Below are positions 14,765-24,260 of a stretch of 39,866 bases of DNA, piece by piece. Source of the stretch: Actinomycetota bacterium (GTDB taxonomy: Bacteria; Actinomycetota; Acidimicrobiia; IMCC26256; JACPCJ01); contig JACPCJ010000071.1 in assembly GCA_016179865.1 (NCBI GenBank), positions 1 through 39,866 on the forward strand. The letters run 5' to 3'. The notes beneath the pieces are model-generated. The model worked only from the letters and a program-made list of their open reading frames with translations. It was not told where the DNA came from and did no database searches. Both the position numbers and the translations under genes were made by a program. The stretch's first letter is position 1. Every line of letters begins with the position of its first letter.

Positions 14765-15922
14765 TCAGGGCCGCGCACGCGCCACCTGCTCCACAACGTC
14801 GGCGAGGCGGGCGGCGGCGTCGGGCCGGGCCAGGCTCCCCGCCGCCACCTCCATCGCCGCCAGCCGCTCGGGGTCGGCCAGGAGTCCGTCGAGTTCCTGC
14901 GCGAGCCGGTCCGTCGTGCATTCGGGATCGGCGACCAACACCGCTGCTCCGGCGGCGACCAGAGCCTCGGCGTTTCGGGTCTGGTGATCACCGGGGGCGC
15001 CCGGGAGGGGGACGAGAACCGCGGGCAGGCCGGCGGCGGCCAGCTCGGCCACCGTGACCGCGCCCGCCCGGCACACCGCCACCGACGCCTGCCCATACCA
15101 CCGCTCCATGGCGTCCTCGTATCCCACCAGCGTGTAGTCGAGCGAGTCGGACCCGTGGGACCCCTCCGCTCGACGGGTCACCAGGAGGGAGCGGCAGGCG
15201 TCGAGGTTGCGGGGCCCGGTGACGTGATGGATGCGCACGTCGGCGCGGCCGCGCCACACGCCGGCGAGCCCGACCATCGCCTGGTTGATCCGCCCCGCTC
15301 CGAGGCTTCCCCCGAAGGCGAGCACCAGGGGCCGGTCCGGGTCCGGATGCCGCTCCAGGGCGAACATCTCGGCCCGCACGGGGTTCCCGACCACGACCGC
15401 CCCCCGGAGCGGCGTGCCCGGAAGGGTTACGGCGGGCGTGGCTCCGAGACGGACGGCGATCCGGTTCGCCAGCCCGGGCGCCGCGTTCTGTTCGTGGACC
15501 ACGACGGGAACCCGAGCCAGGCGGGCGGCCAGCACGCACGGGAGCGAGGCGTAGCCCCCGACGCCAACGACGACCTCCGGGCGGTGGCGGCGCACCAGGC
15601 GCCAAGAACGGAGCAGGGCGACCGCCGCTCCGACCACAACGCCGGCGTTCACGGCGAGGGCCCGCGGCGACAGCGAGCGCTGCAACCCGCGCCCCGGAAG
15701 CAACTCGATGGAGAACCCGGCCGCGGGCACGGCGCGCGCCTCGAGGCCGCGGGCCGATCCCACGAAGAGAATGTCGGCGTGCGCCGTCCCCCGCCGGACG
15801 AGTTCGGCGGCAAGGGCGAGCGCCGGGTACACGTGGCCACCGGTACCACCCCCGGTCACGAGGACGCGGGCGCCCCTCCTGTCCTCCCGCACCGAACTCG
15901 CCTCAGCGAGCGGCGCGGGCAT
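14765..15922 (-). CDS. murG: Lipid II synthase MurG (GlcNAc transferase)
   Basis: MurG transfers GlcNAc from UDP-GlcNAc to lipid I, giving lipid II, on the inner face of the membrane. The 385-residue protein has the N-terminal VTGGGTGGHVYPALALA, VGVGGYASLP, HEQNAAPGLANR and, in the donor domain, AFGGSLGA, VCRAGAVTVAELAAAGLPAVLVPLPGA and HQTRNAEAL. ATG 15922 has GGAGAG 11 bases upstream and overlaps ftsW by 20 bases; a GTG at 15892 would remove the overlap and is an alternative. The N-terminal tail before the glycine loop is a little longer than average in the chosen version. Confidence 0.96.
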   Translation of the reverse strand: MPAPLAEASSVREDRRGARVLVTGGGTGGHVYPALALAAELVRRGTAHADILFVGSARGLEARAVPAAGFSIELLPGRGLQRSLSPRALAVNAGVVVGAAVALLRSWRLVRRHRPEVVVGVGGYASLPCVLAARLARVPVVVHEQNAAPGLANRIAVRLGATPAVTLPGTPLRGAVVVGNPVRAEMFALERHPDPDRPLVLAFGGSLGAGRINQAMVGLAGVWRGRADVRIHHVTGPRNLDACRSLLVTRRAEGSHGSDSLDYTLVGYEDAMERWYGQASVAVCRAGAVTVAELAAAGLPAVLVPLPGAPGDHQTRNAEALVAAGAAVLVADPECTTDRLAQELDGLLADPERLAAMEVAAGSLARPDAAARLADVVEQVARARP

Positions 15923-17207
15923 GCTGACGCGCGCTCTCCGCCCGCCGGCGCCCCGGCCCCAGCGGCCGTCCGGAGCGGGGAACGCGCGCCGGCTCGCTCC
16001 GGCGGGCGATGCTCACGAGAAGGCCCGCGGCCGCCATGGTGAACACGAGCGCCGAGCCGCCGAACGACACGAACGGCAGGGGGACGCCGGTGATCGGGAG
16101 GAGTCCGATGGCGGCGCCGATGTTGACGACCGCCTGCCCGGTGATCCAGGAGGTGAGGGCGACGGCCAAGAGAGCGCTGAAACGGTCGCGGGCGTGCACC
16201 GCAGTGCGGTATCCGAGCGCGGCGAGAGTGGCGAAGAGGAGCACCACCAGGAGCGCACCGAGGAGCCCCAACTCCTCGCCGATGACGGCAAAGATGAAGT
16301 CGGTGTGGGCATTGGGAAGGAAGAGCCACTTTTGGCGGCCCGCACCCAGGCCCACCCCGAACAGCCCACCACTCCCGAGGGCGATCAGCGACTGGGCGGC
16401 CTGATATCCGGTGTTGCCGGCATCGGAAAACGGGTCGAGGAACGCAAGCATGCGCGCCCGTCGGTAGGGAGCCGAGAAGGCGAGGGTGACCCCCGCCAAG
16501 AGGGCGGCTCCGGCGGCCGGGGCAAGCTGGCGAGCCTGGACCCCGCCGGCGAACAGGACACCCCCCACGACAAAGCTCAGCACGATCGTGGTTCCCATGT
16601 CGGGCTGGCGCATCACGAGGACGGCGAATACGGCGAATACGAGAAGGGCCGGGCGCAGGACCCGGCGCCAGTCGTCCATGTCTCCCGCCCGCCGAACGAC
16701 CAGATCAGCCAGAAAGACCGCTAGGGCCAACTTGGCCAGCTCGGCAGGCTGGAAGGTCAGGGGGCCGACTCCAATCCAGCGCGAGGAACCGCTGGCGCGC
16801 ACGCCGATACCGGGAATGAAGACGAGCACGAGGAGCACGGCGACGACGGCGAGGAGCGGAACGGCCAGAGCCCGAAGCCGCTGAGGGTCGAATCGGGTCG
16901 CGGCGACGAACACCGCCACGCCCGTCGCCGTCCACATGATTTGCCGTTGGATGTAGACCCAAGAGGATCCGTACCGCTGCTGGGACACGACGGACGAGGC
17001 CGACATGACCATCACCAGCCCGACCAGACAGAGGGCAACCACCGTCACGACCAGCATGGTGGCCGCTCCCCCGCGCCGGGACGGTGGTTGCGACCGCCGA
17101 GGCCGGGGCGCATTCTTCTTGGTGGGCCCGGTCTTCTTGGTGGGCCCGGTCTTCTTGGTGGGCGGGGTCTTCTTGGTGGGCCCGGTCTTCTTGGTGGGCG
17201 GGGTCAT
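15903..17207 (-). CDS. ftsW: FtsW septal peptidoglycan polymerase with repeat tail
   Basis: FtsW is a SEDS glycosyltransferase that polymerises lipid II at the septum with FtsI. The product has 434 residues and about ten membrane segments. Conserved SEDS features: SSRWIGVGPLTFQPAELAKLA, RQPDMGTTIVL, GYQAAQSLIALGSGGLFGVG, HTDFIFAVIGEELG and PITGVPLPFVSFGGSA. The N-terminal 30 residues are five copies of a PTKKTG hexapeptide, followed by a basic stretch, all cytoplasmic. The ATG overlaps the murD stop (ATGA); the open frame before it is a shadow of murD. The C-terminus is Arg-rich and overlaps murG. Confidence 0.95.
   Translation of the reverse strand: MTPPTKKTGPTKKTPPTKKTGPTKKTGPTKKNAPRPRRSQPPSRRGGAATMLVVTVVALCLVGLVMVMSASSVVSQQRYGSSWVYIQRQIMWTATGVAVFVAATRFDPQRLRALAVPLLAVVAVLLVLVFIPGIGVRASGSSRWIGVGPLTFQPAELAKLALAVFLADLVVRRAGDMDDWRRVLRPALLVFAVFAVLVMRQPDMGTTIVLSFVVGGVLFAGGVQARQLAPAAGAALLAGVTLAFSAPYRRARMLAFLDPFSDAGNTGYQAAQSLIALGSGGLFGVGLGAGRQKWLFLPNAHTDFIFAVIGEELGLLGALLVVLLFATLAALGYRTAVHARDRFSALLAVALTSWITGQAVVNIGAAIGLLPITGVPLPFVSFGGSALVFTMAAAGLLVSIARRSEPARVPRSGRPLGPGRRRAESARQHARAAR
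17115..17204. repeat. Five 18-bp tandem repeats at the start of ftsW
   Basis: Five perfectly spaced copies of an 18-base unit, CTTCTTGGTGGGCCCGGT or its variant with GGGCGGGG in place of GGGCCCGG, fill 17115-17204 and end directly against the ftsW start codon. Order of variants: cc, cc, gg, cc, gg. They encode PTKKTG/PTKKTP. Such an array is prone to copy-number change in steps of six residues. Confidence 0.92.
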
Positions 17208-18577
17208 TGGTCTCCGCCCTCGGTGTCGAGGAGGCCCTGGACCTCGGCGGTGAAGTCGCGCCCCCGAGCGGCGTAATCGGAGTAGGCATCGAACGAGGCG
17301 CACGCGGGCGAGAGCACGACGCTGTCGCCGGGCACGGCAACGCGGGCGGCGGCGGCGACCGCCTCGCCCATGGACGCCACCCGTTCGGCCGGGCAACGAC
17401 CCGCGAAGACAGCCTCGAGCTCGGGAGCCGACTCACCGAAGGCCACGACGTGACGGATCCGATCGGCGGCGGACGCGAGGACGGACAGGTCGAGGCCCTT
17501 GTTCCGCCCGCCGGCCATGAGGACAACCGAGTCGAACCCTGACAGCGCCGCCAGGGTCGCGTGAGGGTTGGTGGCCTTCGAATCGTCGTACCACCGCACC
17601 CCTCCAGCTTCGCCCACCAGCGTCAGGCGGTGGGGGAGCCCCTCGTGCGCGCGGAGCGCCGCCACAACGCCGTGGAGCGTGGCACCCGCGGCGAGGGCCG
17701 CCGCCGATGCGGCGAGGGCGTTGCCGATGTCGTGCGGTCGGGCCTCGTGCAGCTCGGAGACATCGGCGATGACCTCGCCGGCGGAGGTCAGGAGTACCCC
17801 GTTCTCGATCCCGAAGCAGCCGGGCAAGCCGGTCGTGCTGAACCACTCGATGCGCGCCCGGGTCCGCTCCCCCTCCCCCTCCCCCATGGGCGCGTCGCCC
17901 ATCGCAGCACAGACCGGGTCGTCGGCGTTCAGGACCAGCACGTCGTCGCCGTCCTGGTTGGCGAAGATCCGCGCCTTGGCGTCGCGGTAGTGCTCGAACG
18001 TGGGATGCCAGTCGAGGTGGTCGTCGGCCACATTCAGGATCACCGCCACCGCAGGGTGAAACGACTCGGTGAACCGGAGCTGGAACGAAGAGACCTCGGC
18101 GACGATCACGTCGGGCTGGTCGCCCTGAACCACCTCGATGAGAGGCCGGCCGATGTTCCCCGCCACACACGCGCCCCGACCTGACGCCGTGAGCATCTCC
18201 GATACCAGCGTCGTGACCGTCGTCTTCCCGTTCGTGCCCGTCACGGCCACCACGGGCACGGTTGTGGCTTGGGACGCCAGCTCGATCTCGCTGACGAGGC
18301 GGGTCCCGCCGCGCTGGGCCGCGTCGTAGACCGGATGGCTCACGGGCACCCCCGGGCTCGGCACGATCAGCTCGGCCGCGGCCACGAGGGCCTCGAGCGC
18401 AGCGGCGTCTGGCGCTTCCACCACCCGGGCACCCAGCGCCTCGGCTTCCGAGCGGAGGCGCTCATACCCCTCCCGGCCCGGGGAGTCTTCGACGACGGTC
18501 ACGTCCCAACCCTGCGAGGACCCGAAGCGACACAGGGCCGAGCCCGTGACCCCGAGTCCGATGACGAGAAGATTCAT
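17204..18577 (-). CDS. murD: UDP-N-acetylmuramoyl-L-alanine-D-glutamate ligase
   Basis: MurD adds D-Glu to UDP-MurNAc-L-Ala with ATP. The 457-residue protein begins MNLLVIGLGVTGSALCRF (the UDP-binding N-terminal domain), then has the P-loop GTNGKTTVTTLVSEML, VAEVSSFQL, LNVADDHLDWH and the C-terminal WYDDSKATNPHATLAAL, MAGGRNKG, VVLSPACASFDAYSDYAARG. ATG 18577 has GAGG about five bases upstream; the 62 codons open before it are a shadow of mraY. The gene follows mraY by 10 bases and overlaps ftsW by four. Confidence 0.96.
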   Translation of the reverse strand: MNLLVIGLGVTGSALCRFGSSQGWDVTVVEDSPGREGYERLRSEAEALGARVVEAPDAAALEALVAAAELIVPSPGVPVSHPVYDAAQRGGTRLVSEIELASQATTVPVVAVTGTNGKTTVTTLVSEMLTASGRGACVAGNIGRPLIEVVQGDQPDVIVAEVSSFQLRFTESFHPAVAVILNVADDHLDWHPTFEHYRDAKARIFANQDGDDVLVLNADDPVCAAMGDAPMGEGEGERTRARIEWFSTTGLPGCFGIENGVLLTSAGEVIADVSELHEARPHDIGNALAASAAALAAGATLHGVVAALRAHEGLPHRLTLVGEAGGVRWYDDSKATNPHATLAALSGFDSVVLMAGGRNKGLDLSVLASAADRIRHVVAFGESAPELEAVFAGRCPAERVASMGEAVAAAARVAVPGDSVVLSPACASFDAYSDYAARGRDFTAEVQGLLDTEGGDQ

Positions 18578-18587
18578 GCCTGCCTCG

Positions 18588-19622
18588 TCAATCGAGGACT
18601 CCGGGGATGGTGATGAAGTCGGCGTAGAAGAGGCCGAGCCCGAAGGCGACGAGGAGTCCGGCGATGAGCCAGAACCGCACGATGACGGTGATCTCGGGCC
18701 ATCCGAGGAGCTCGAAGTGGTGATGGATCGGGGCCATGCGGAACCACCGCTTGCCGAACCCACGGAAGGTGATGATCTGGATGATGACGGACAGGGTCTC
18801 GATCACGTAGAGGCCGGCGAGGATCGGAAGCAGCAGGTGCGTCTGGGTCAGGAGCGCGAGGCCGGCGATGGCGGCCCCGATCGCCAGCGAGCCGGTGTCA
18901 CCCATGAAGATGCGCGCCGGAGCCGCGTTCCACCAGAGGAACCCGGCGCAGGCTCCCATCATGGCGGCGGCGATGATGGCCAAGTCGAGCGCCTGGTCGG
19001 CGTCGATGCCATAGACCTCCGGGTTCCTGACCTGCCAGAAGGCGATGACCACGAAGGCGCCAAAGACCATGGCCGCCGACCCCGAAGCCAGCCCGTCGAG
19101 CCCGTCGGTGAGATTCACGGCGTTGGAGAACCCCGTGATCATGAGCACGGCCCAGATCGCCCACAGCCACACCCCGAGGTCGAGGTTCAGGTCGCGCGTG
19201 AAGGACAGGTGCGTCGACGTGTCGACCCACTGGAGGGCGAGCAGCGCGAAGCCGGTGCCGACGACGAACTGGCCCCCGCTCTTCTGGCGCTTCTTGAGGC
19301 CGAGATTCCGACGGTGACGCACCGCGAGGTAGTCGTCGAAGAACCCCACGACGGCCAGGCTCACGACGGCGAGCAGCACCGTCAGGCCGGCAGGGTCGAA
19401 AGCCCCGACCCGGAAATGAGCCACGCCGTACCCGAAGACGGCACTCCCCACGATGGCCAGGCCACCCATCGTGGGCGTCCCCGCTTTGGTGTGATGCCCT
19501 TCGGGGCCGTCCTCGCGAATCAGCTGCCCGATTTCCCGGCTGGCGAGGTAGCGGATCAGCACCGGCGTGCCGACCAGCGAGAGGACGAGGGCGGTGGCAC
19601 CCGCCAGCAACAGACCGATCAC
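18588..19622 (-). CDS. mraY: Phospho-MurNAc-pentapeptide transferase MraY
   Basis: MraY moves phospho-MurNAc-pentapeptide from UDP to undecaprenyl phosphate, making lipid I in the membrane. The 344-residue protein has about ten membrane segments and all the family landmarks: EGHHTKAGTPTMGG, FFDDYLAVR, FSNAVNLTDGLDGLASG, FMGDTGSLAIG and RMAPIHHHFELLGW, which include the catalytic and Mg-binding aspartates. GTG start at 19622 overlaps the murF stop (GTGA), so translation is coupled to murF. Confidence 0.97.
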   Translation of the reverse strand: MIGLLLAGATALVLSLVGTPVLIRYLASREIGQLIREDGPEGHHTKAGTPTMGGLAIVGSAVFGYGVAHFRVGAFDPAGLTVLLAVVSLAVVGFFDDYLAVRHRRNLGLKKRQKSGGQFVVGTGFALLALQWVDTSTHLSFTRDLNLDLGVWLWAIWAVLMITGFSNAVNLTDGLDGLASGSAAMVFGAFVVIAFWQVRNPEVYGIDADQALDLAIIAAAMMGACAGFLWWNAAPARIFMGDTGSLAIGAAIAGLALLTQTHLLLPILAGLYVIETLSVIIQIITFRGFGKRWFRMAPIHHHFELLGWPEITVIVRFWLIAGLLVAFGLGLFYADFITIPGVLD

Positions 19623-21046
19623 CGGCGCGGCCCCGTTTCTTCGGCGTCGGTGTCCGTCAGCGTGACATCACGGGTCAGGCGCGGCGGGGCGCCGTGCCCG
19701 AGCACGGTTTCCGCAACGCCCTCCAGACCCGCCGCCCGGCTCGCCTTCACCAGGACCGCGTCACCCGGGGCCGCTTCCGCGAGCACGATCGCCGCAGCCT
19801 CGTCGGCGTCTTGTACGCACACAGCCTCGGCGCCCGCTTCGTGGGCTCCCTCGGCGATGAGGCGAGCCCGCTCGCCGACGGCCACCACCCGGTCGACCCC
19901 GAGCTCGGCGGCTCGGCGGCCGACGTCTCGGTGCTCTCCGGGTGCGGCCTCCCCCAGCTCGGCCATCTCCCCGACGACCGCCCAGCGCAAGCCGGGCACG
20001 TCGAGCGCCGTCAGGGCTTCGAGTGCAGCCGCGACCGACGCGGGGTTGGCGTTGTAGGCGTCGTTGACCACGGTGATCCCGAACGACGAGCGCTCGACCT
20101 CCATCCTCCATCGTGAGCCGCGGGCGTCGCCCAGACCCTCGACCGCGTCCTCGAACCGGGCGCCGGCCGAAACCGCCGCCGCCACCGCCAGCGCCGCGTT
20201 GACGGCCTGATGCGCGCCCCGGATCTCGAGCCGGACGGCCGCGCCGCCCCAGGGGGTCTCGATCCGGAAACGGGGCCGCAGCTCGCCGTCGACCTCGATG
20301 GCAGTAACCGCCACATCGGCCGATGGGTCACGGCCCACCGTCAGCACCGGCGCGCTGCTCGCCCCGACGAGCAGCCCCGACCAGGCGTGGTCGACCCCCA
20401 CCACGGCGAACCCATCGGCGGGCAGCGTCTCCAGAAGCTCAGCCTTGGTCCGCGCCACTTCCTCGATCGAGCCGAACAGCTCGGTGTGAGCCGCCCCGAC
20501 GGTCGTGACCACGCCGACGCGCGGGCGCAACACCCTCGCCATTTTCGCGACCTGACCCCTTCCTCGGGCGCCCACCTCGGCTACGAGCACCTCGGCATCG
20601 TCGCGTGCCGACAGGAGCGTGAGGGGAACACCCAGCTCGTTGTTGAATGAGGCCGGACTGGCCGCCACCGTGAAGGCGCGCCCGAGGGCCGCAGCCGTCA
20701 GATCTTTGGTGGAGGTCTTTCCCGTGGAGCCGGTGATCGCCACCACGGTGGCGTCGAGCCGGGGGCGGGCCCAGGTCGCCAGCGCGCCCAACGCCGCCAC
20801 CGTTTCGGGAACGATCACGGCGGCGACGTCGACGGAAGGATCCCGCTCGGCCAGTACACCGGCGGCACCCTGGGCGACAGCGTCGGCAATGAAGGCGTGT
20901 CCGTCTCGGGTGCCTTGCACAGCGACGAACATCGCGCCGGCGGCGATGGTGCGGGAGTCGATACCGAAGCCGTTGACCGTGCAGCTTCCGTCGCCCAGGA
21001 CCGTCCCGGAAGTGGCCGCCGCCACCTGATCGACCGTCAGGTGCAC
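19619..21046 (-). CDS. murF: UDP-MurNAc-tripeptide D-alanyl-D-alanine ligase
   Basis: MurF adds D-Ala-D-Ala to UDP-MurNAc-tripeptide. The 475-residue protein has an N-terminal substrate domain (GFGIDSRTIAAGAMFVAVQG), the P-loop GSTGKTSTKDL, NNELGVPLTLL, VAEVGARGRGQ, the central VTTVGAAHTELFGS and the C-terminal VNDAYNANPASVAAAL and WAVVGEMAELG. The GTG at 21046 has GGAG eight bases upstream and overlaps murE by ten bases. No ddl gene for D-Ala-D-Ala synthesis is in this window. Confidence 0.96.
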   Translation of the reverse strand: MHLTVDQVAAATSGTVLGDGSCTVNGFGIDSRTIAAGAMFVAVQGTRDGHAFIADAVAQGAAGVLAERDPSVDVAAVIVPETVAALGALATWARPRLDATVVAITGSTGKTSTKDLTAAALGRAFTVAASPASFNNELGVPLTLLSARDDAEVLVAEVGARGRGQVAKMARVLRPRVGVVTTVGAAHTELFGSIEEVARTKAELLETLPADGFAVVGVDHAWSGLLVGASSAPVLTVGRDPSADVAVTAIEVDGELRPRFRIETPWGGAAVRLEIRGAHQAVNAALAVAAAVSAGARFEDAVEGLGDARGSRWRMEVERSSFGITVVNDAYNANPASVAAALEALTALDVPGLRWAVVGEMAELGEAAPGEHRDVGRRAAELGVDRVVAVGERARLIAEGAHEAGAEAVCVQDADEAAAIVLAEAAPGDAVLVKASRAAGLEGVAETVLGHGAPPRLTRDVTLTDTDAEETGPRR

Positions 21047-22443
21047 GTGTTCTTCTCCTGGGGCAAGCGCTCCAACTCCTCGGCGACGACGGTGCGGTCG
21101 TCGAACGGGAGCACCTGATCCCCCACGATCTGCCCGGGCTCGTGACCCTTGCCCGCCACGACAACCACGTCTCCGGGCTGGGCGGCCTGCAGGACTTGTG
21201 CAATCGCTTCCCGGCGATCGGGCACGACCTCGACCGTCGCTACCCCCGGCATCCCCGCCACGACGGCCTCGATGATGGCGTCCGGGTCCTCGCGGCGCGG
21301 ATTGTCGGAGGTGACGTAGACCGCGTCGGCCCCCTCGACCGCCACGCGTCCCATCACCGGGCGCTTGGCCCGATCTCGGTCACCCCCGCAGCCGAAGACG
21401 ACCAGCACCCGCCCGCGGCCAGCGACCTCCCGCGCCGCCGCCAGCGCGTGGGCGAGGGCGTCGGGCGTGTGGGCGTAGTCGACGACGACCACGAACGGCT
21501 GGCCCCGGTCGATGGGCTCGAAGCGACCGGGCACGCGAACGGGTGCCTCGAGGCCGGCGACGATGGCCTCGGCACCAAGACCCGCGGCCACGGCGGTCGC
21601 AGCCGCGGCCAGCGAATTGACGAGGTTGAAGGGGCCGACGAGGCGGGAGCGCACGGCAAAGGAACCGCCGGACATCGTCAGTTCGAAGTTGGTTCCGTCC
21701 GGCGTGTACTCCACCTCCCGGGCGCTGACGTCGGCCGGGGCACCCCCGGCGCTGAACGTCAGCAGGGGTAAGCCCACCGCGCGGCAGTGGTCGGCCACCT
21801 TCGCGCCCCACTCGTCGCCGACGTTGACGGCCGCAGACGCAGCGCGACCCTCGTCGAACAGCCGAAGCTTGGCAGCGAAGTACGCCTCGAGCGAGCCGTG
21901 AAAATCGAGGTGGTCGTGCGACAGGTTCAGGAACGTCACCACCCGGAACCACGTGCCGTCGACGCGCCCGAGCGCGAGGGCGTGGGTGGTGAGGGCACCG
22001 GGCAGGGGCGACCCCTTGACGCGCGTCTCGATGGTGCCGATCACGGCCGACGCCGACCCCGCAGCGCTGGCGATGGACTCCAGGAGATACGTGGTGGTGG
22101 TCTTGCCGTTGGTGCCGGTCACGCCGAGCACGCTCAGTGCGTGCGACGGGAAGCCGTGGACGCGAGCAGCCAGCGTCCCCATGGCATCGCGCACCTTTAC
22201 CAGGCGGACCTGGGGCAGCGGCGGCGGGACGTCGAGCCAGCGCTCCACAGCCAGCGCCACGGCGCCGTCACGAACGGCGTCGGCGGCAAAGTCGTGGCCG
22301 TCGGCGCGCTCGCCCGGAACGCAACAGAAGAGCGTTCCGGGGACGACCCTCCGGGAGTCGTGAGCGACGTCGGTCACGTCGACCTCGTCGTCACCCCGCA
22401 CGCCGAGCGTCTCGACGCCGTCGAGGAGCTCGCGCAGGCGCAC
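21037..22443 (-). CDS. murE: UDP-MurNAc-L-Ala-D-Glu: meso-diaminopimelate ligase
   Basis: MurE adds the third residue of the stem peptide. The 468-residue protein has VTDVAHDSRRVVPGTLFCCVPG, the P-loop GTNGKTTTTYLLESI, the TTHAL region, FLNLSHDHLDFHGS (with carbamylated-lysine region nearby), VDYAHTPDAL and, at residues 380-387, DNPRREDP. DNPR at this place is the signature of meso-diaminopimelate specificity, as opposed to the lysine-adding enzymes, so the peptidoglycan is predicted to be meso-DAP type. GTG start at 22443, four bases after the ftsI stop. Confidence 0.96.
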   Translation of the reverse strand: MRLRELLDGVETLGVRGDDEVDVTDVAHDSRRVVPGTLFCCVPGERADGHDFAADAVRDGAVALAVERWLDVPPPLPQVRLVKVRDAMGTLAARVHGFPSHALSVLGVTGTNGKTTTTYLLESIASAAGSASAVIGTIETRVKGSPLPGALTTHALALGRVDGTWFRVVTFLNLSHDHLDFHGSLEAYFAAKLRLFDEGRAASAAVNVGDEWGAKVADHCRAVGLPLLTFSAGGAPADVSAREVEYTPDGTNFELTMSGGSFAVRSRLVGPFNLVNSLAAAATAVAAGLGAEAIVAGLEAPVRVPGRFEPIDRGQPFVVVVDYAHTPDALAHALAAAREVAGRGRVLVVFGCGGDRDRAKRPVMGRVAVEGADAVYVTSDNPRREDPDAIIEAVVAGMPGVATVEVVPDRREAIAQVLQAAQPGDVVVVAGKGHEPGQIVGDQVLPFDDRTVVAEELERLPQEKNTCT

Positions 22444-22447
22444 CGAC

Positions 22448-24244
22448 TCAGGCTACGTCGTCGCCGGTCACGACGGGCTTGGGGGCCGGGGGCGGCTCCT
22501 CGGGCACGCCGACCCCGGGAACGGGCGGGACTCCCTCGATACGGAGCGCGTGCTGCATGATGCGGGCGAATGCGGGGGCGGCGACGATGCCGCCGTAGAC
22601 ACCGCTCGGCTCGTCGATGACCACGATGGCCGCCAGCCGTGGCTCGTCGGCGGGTGCGAACCCGGCGAAGGACGCCATGTACCGATCGTCGTAGTAGCCG
22701 CGGCCGTTCTCGAATGGCTTGCGGGCGGTCCCGGTCTTCCCGGCCACCAGGTATCCGGGGATCGCCGCCTTCGTGCCCGTGCCTTCGCGCACGACGTCGA
22801 TCAGCATCGACCGCATCAGTTCGGCCGTCTGTTCCGTGATCACGCGCCGGGTCGACCCAAGGGGGCGGTCGTGGCGCTCGCCATCGGCGTCGACGGTCGC
22901 CCGGACCAGGCGGGGCTCACGGAGGACCCCTTGGTTGGCGACGGTCGCGTACACGTCGATCATCTGGAGCGCGGTCACGGCGAGGCCGTTGCCGATGGGA
23001 ACCGTCCCGATGCTCGTCGGGTACCAGTCGTCGGGGTCGAGAAGGAGCCCGGCCGGCTCGCCGGGAAAGTCGAGCCCGGTCTCCTTGCCGAAGCCGAATT
23101 CCCGCAGGTACCGGTCGAGGCGCACCTTGCCGAGCGTCTTGCCGATCATGATGGCGCCGATGTTCGAGGACTCCACCAGGATCCTGCGCACCGAATAGGT
23201 CTCAGTGGGGTGCGGATCGTGATCTGAGAACACGTGGTCGGCGACGGCCAGGTGGTCGGGCACCACGAAGCCAGTGTCGGGTGACACCAACCCCTCCTCG
23301 ATGGCGCCGGCCACGGTGATGACCTTGTTGGTCGAACCCGGCTCGTAGACGTCGGTGACGGCCCGGTTTCGCTCCTCGTGGCCATCGGGGCCCGTGGGCC
23401 TGCCGTCGTGGCCGGCAGTGACGTTGGCCATGGCGAGGATGTCGCCGGTGCCGATGTCCACGACGACGGCCCGCCCGCCTTTGGCGCCGAACTCGTCCAC
23501 GGCGCTCTTCAGCGCCCGCTCGGCTTCGAACTGAATCCCGTGATCGATGGTGAGGACCAGGTCGGATCCGGGCTCGGGCGGTGTGTAGCGCTTCATCCCC
23601 AGCGGGATCTCTCGGCCCTGCGGGTCGCGCTCGACCACCAACTCGCCGGGGCGGCCGGACAGCAGGTCCTCGTACTTCAGCTCGAGCCCGCCGAGTCCTT
23701 CGTTGTCGGTCCCCACGAGACCGAGGGTCGAGGCGGCGAGGTCGGAGGGATAGTGCCGCTTCGACTCGGGGACGAAGTCGACCCCGGGAAGCTGCAGCGC
23801 CGCCACCTTGGCCGCCGTTTCGTCATCGACCTTGCGCTGGAGATATACGAACCCGGCGCCGCGCTTCGAGAGTCGCTCCAGGAGCGTGCGTTCCAGCTCC
23901 GCCTGCTGAACGGGGCCAACCCCCCGCTCTGAAGGGCCGCCTGGGCCCGCCAGGAGCGGGGCGAGCTGGCGCGCGTAGGCGGCCGGGTCGTCCACCAGCC
24001 GCGGGTCGGCCCACACGGTCTGCTGCGGGATCGAGAGGGCCAGCTCGTTGCCGTCGCGGTCGAAGATCGTCCCCCGTTCGGCCGCCAGCTCGACCTGGCG
24101 GACCCGCTGGGACCGTCCGAGGGCGGCGTAGCGGTCCGCCGACAGGGCTTGCACCTCGACCAGGCGCCATCCGATGGCCACGTAGGCCAGGCTCAGCGAC
24201 ACGAAGAACCAGACGACACGGCGCCGGACCGAAGCTGGCGTCAC
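22448..24244 (-). CDS. ftsI: Septal transpeptidase FtsI (class B PBP)
   Basis: FtsI (PBP3/PbpB) crosslinks septal peptidoglycan together with FtsW. The 598-residue protein has one N-terminal membrane segment (about 9-27), the PBP dimerisation domain with AAERGTIFDRDGNELAL, and the transpeptidase domain with Ser304-Thr-Asn-Lys307 (catalytic serine 304), SSN at 360-362 and KTG at 504-506. The C-terminal 30 residues are Pro-rich without a PASTA domain, as expected for a division-specific enzyme. It lies 16 bases after ftsL and four before murE. Confidence 0.96.
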   Translation of the reverse strand: MTPASVRRRVVWFFVSLSLAYVAIGWRLVEVQALSADRYAALGRSQRVRQVELAAERGTIFDRDGNELALSIPQQTVWADPRLVDDPAAYARQLAPLLAGPGGPSERGVGPVQQAELERTLLERLSKRGAGFVYLQRKVDDETAAKVAALQLPGVDFVPESKRHYPSDLAASTLGLVGTDNEGLGGLELKYEDLLSGRPGELVVERDPQGREIPLGMKRYTPPEPGSDLVLTIDHGIQFEAERALKSAVDEFGAKGGRAVVVDIGTGDILAMANVTAGHDGRPTGPDGHEERNRAVTDVYEPGSTNKVITVAGAIEEGLVSPDTGFVVPDHLAVADHVFSDHDPHPTETYSVRRILVESSNIGAIMIGKTLGKVRLDRYLREFGFGKETGLDFPGEPAGLLLDPDDWYPTSIGTVPIGNGLAVTALQMIDVYATVANQGVLREPRLVRATVDADGERHDRPLGSTRRVITEQTAELMRSMLIDVVREGTGTKAAIPGYLVAGKTGTARKPFENGRGYYDDRYMASFAGFAPADEPRLAAIVVIDEPSGVYGGIVAAPAFARIMQHALRIEGVPPVPGVGVPEEPPPAPKPVVTGDDVA

Positions 24245-24260
24245 CGCGCGCTCACCCGTT

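Noticed and set aside
14129-16042. A 637-codon plus-strand frame opposite murC and murG
   Set aside because: Arg/Pro/Ser/Gly-rich mirror translation; both sense genes carry all family motifs.
17115-17204. The regular repeats before ftsW as a possible CRISPR
   Set aside because: Units are 18 bases with no spacers and are in frame in ftsW.
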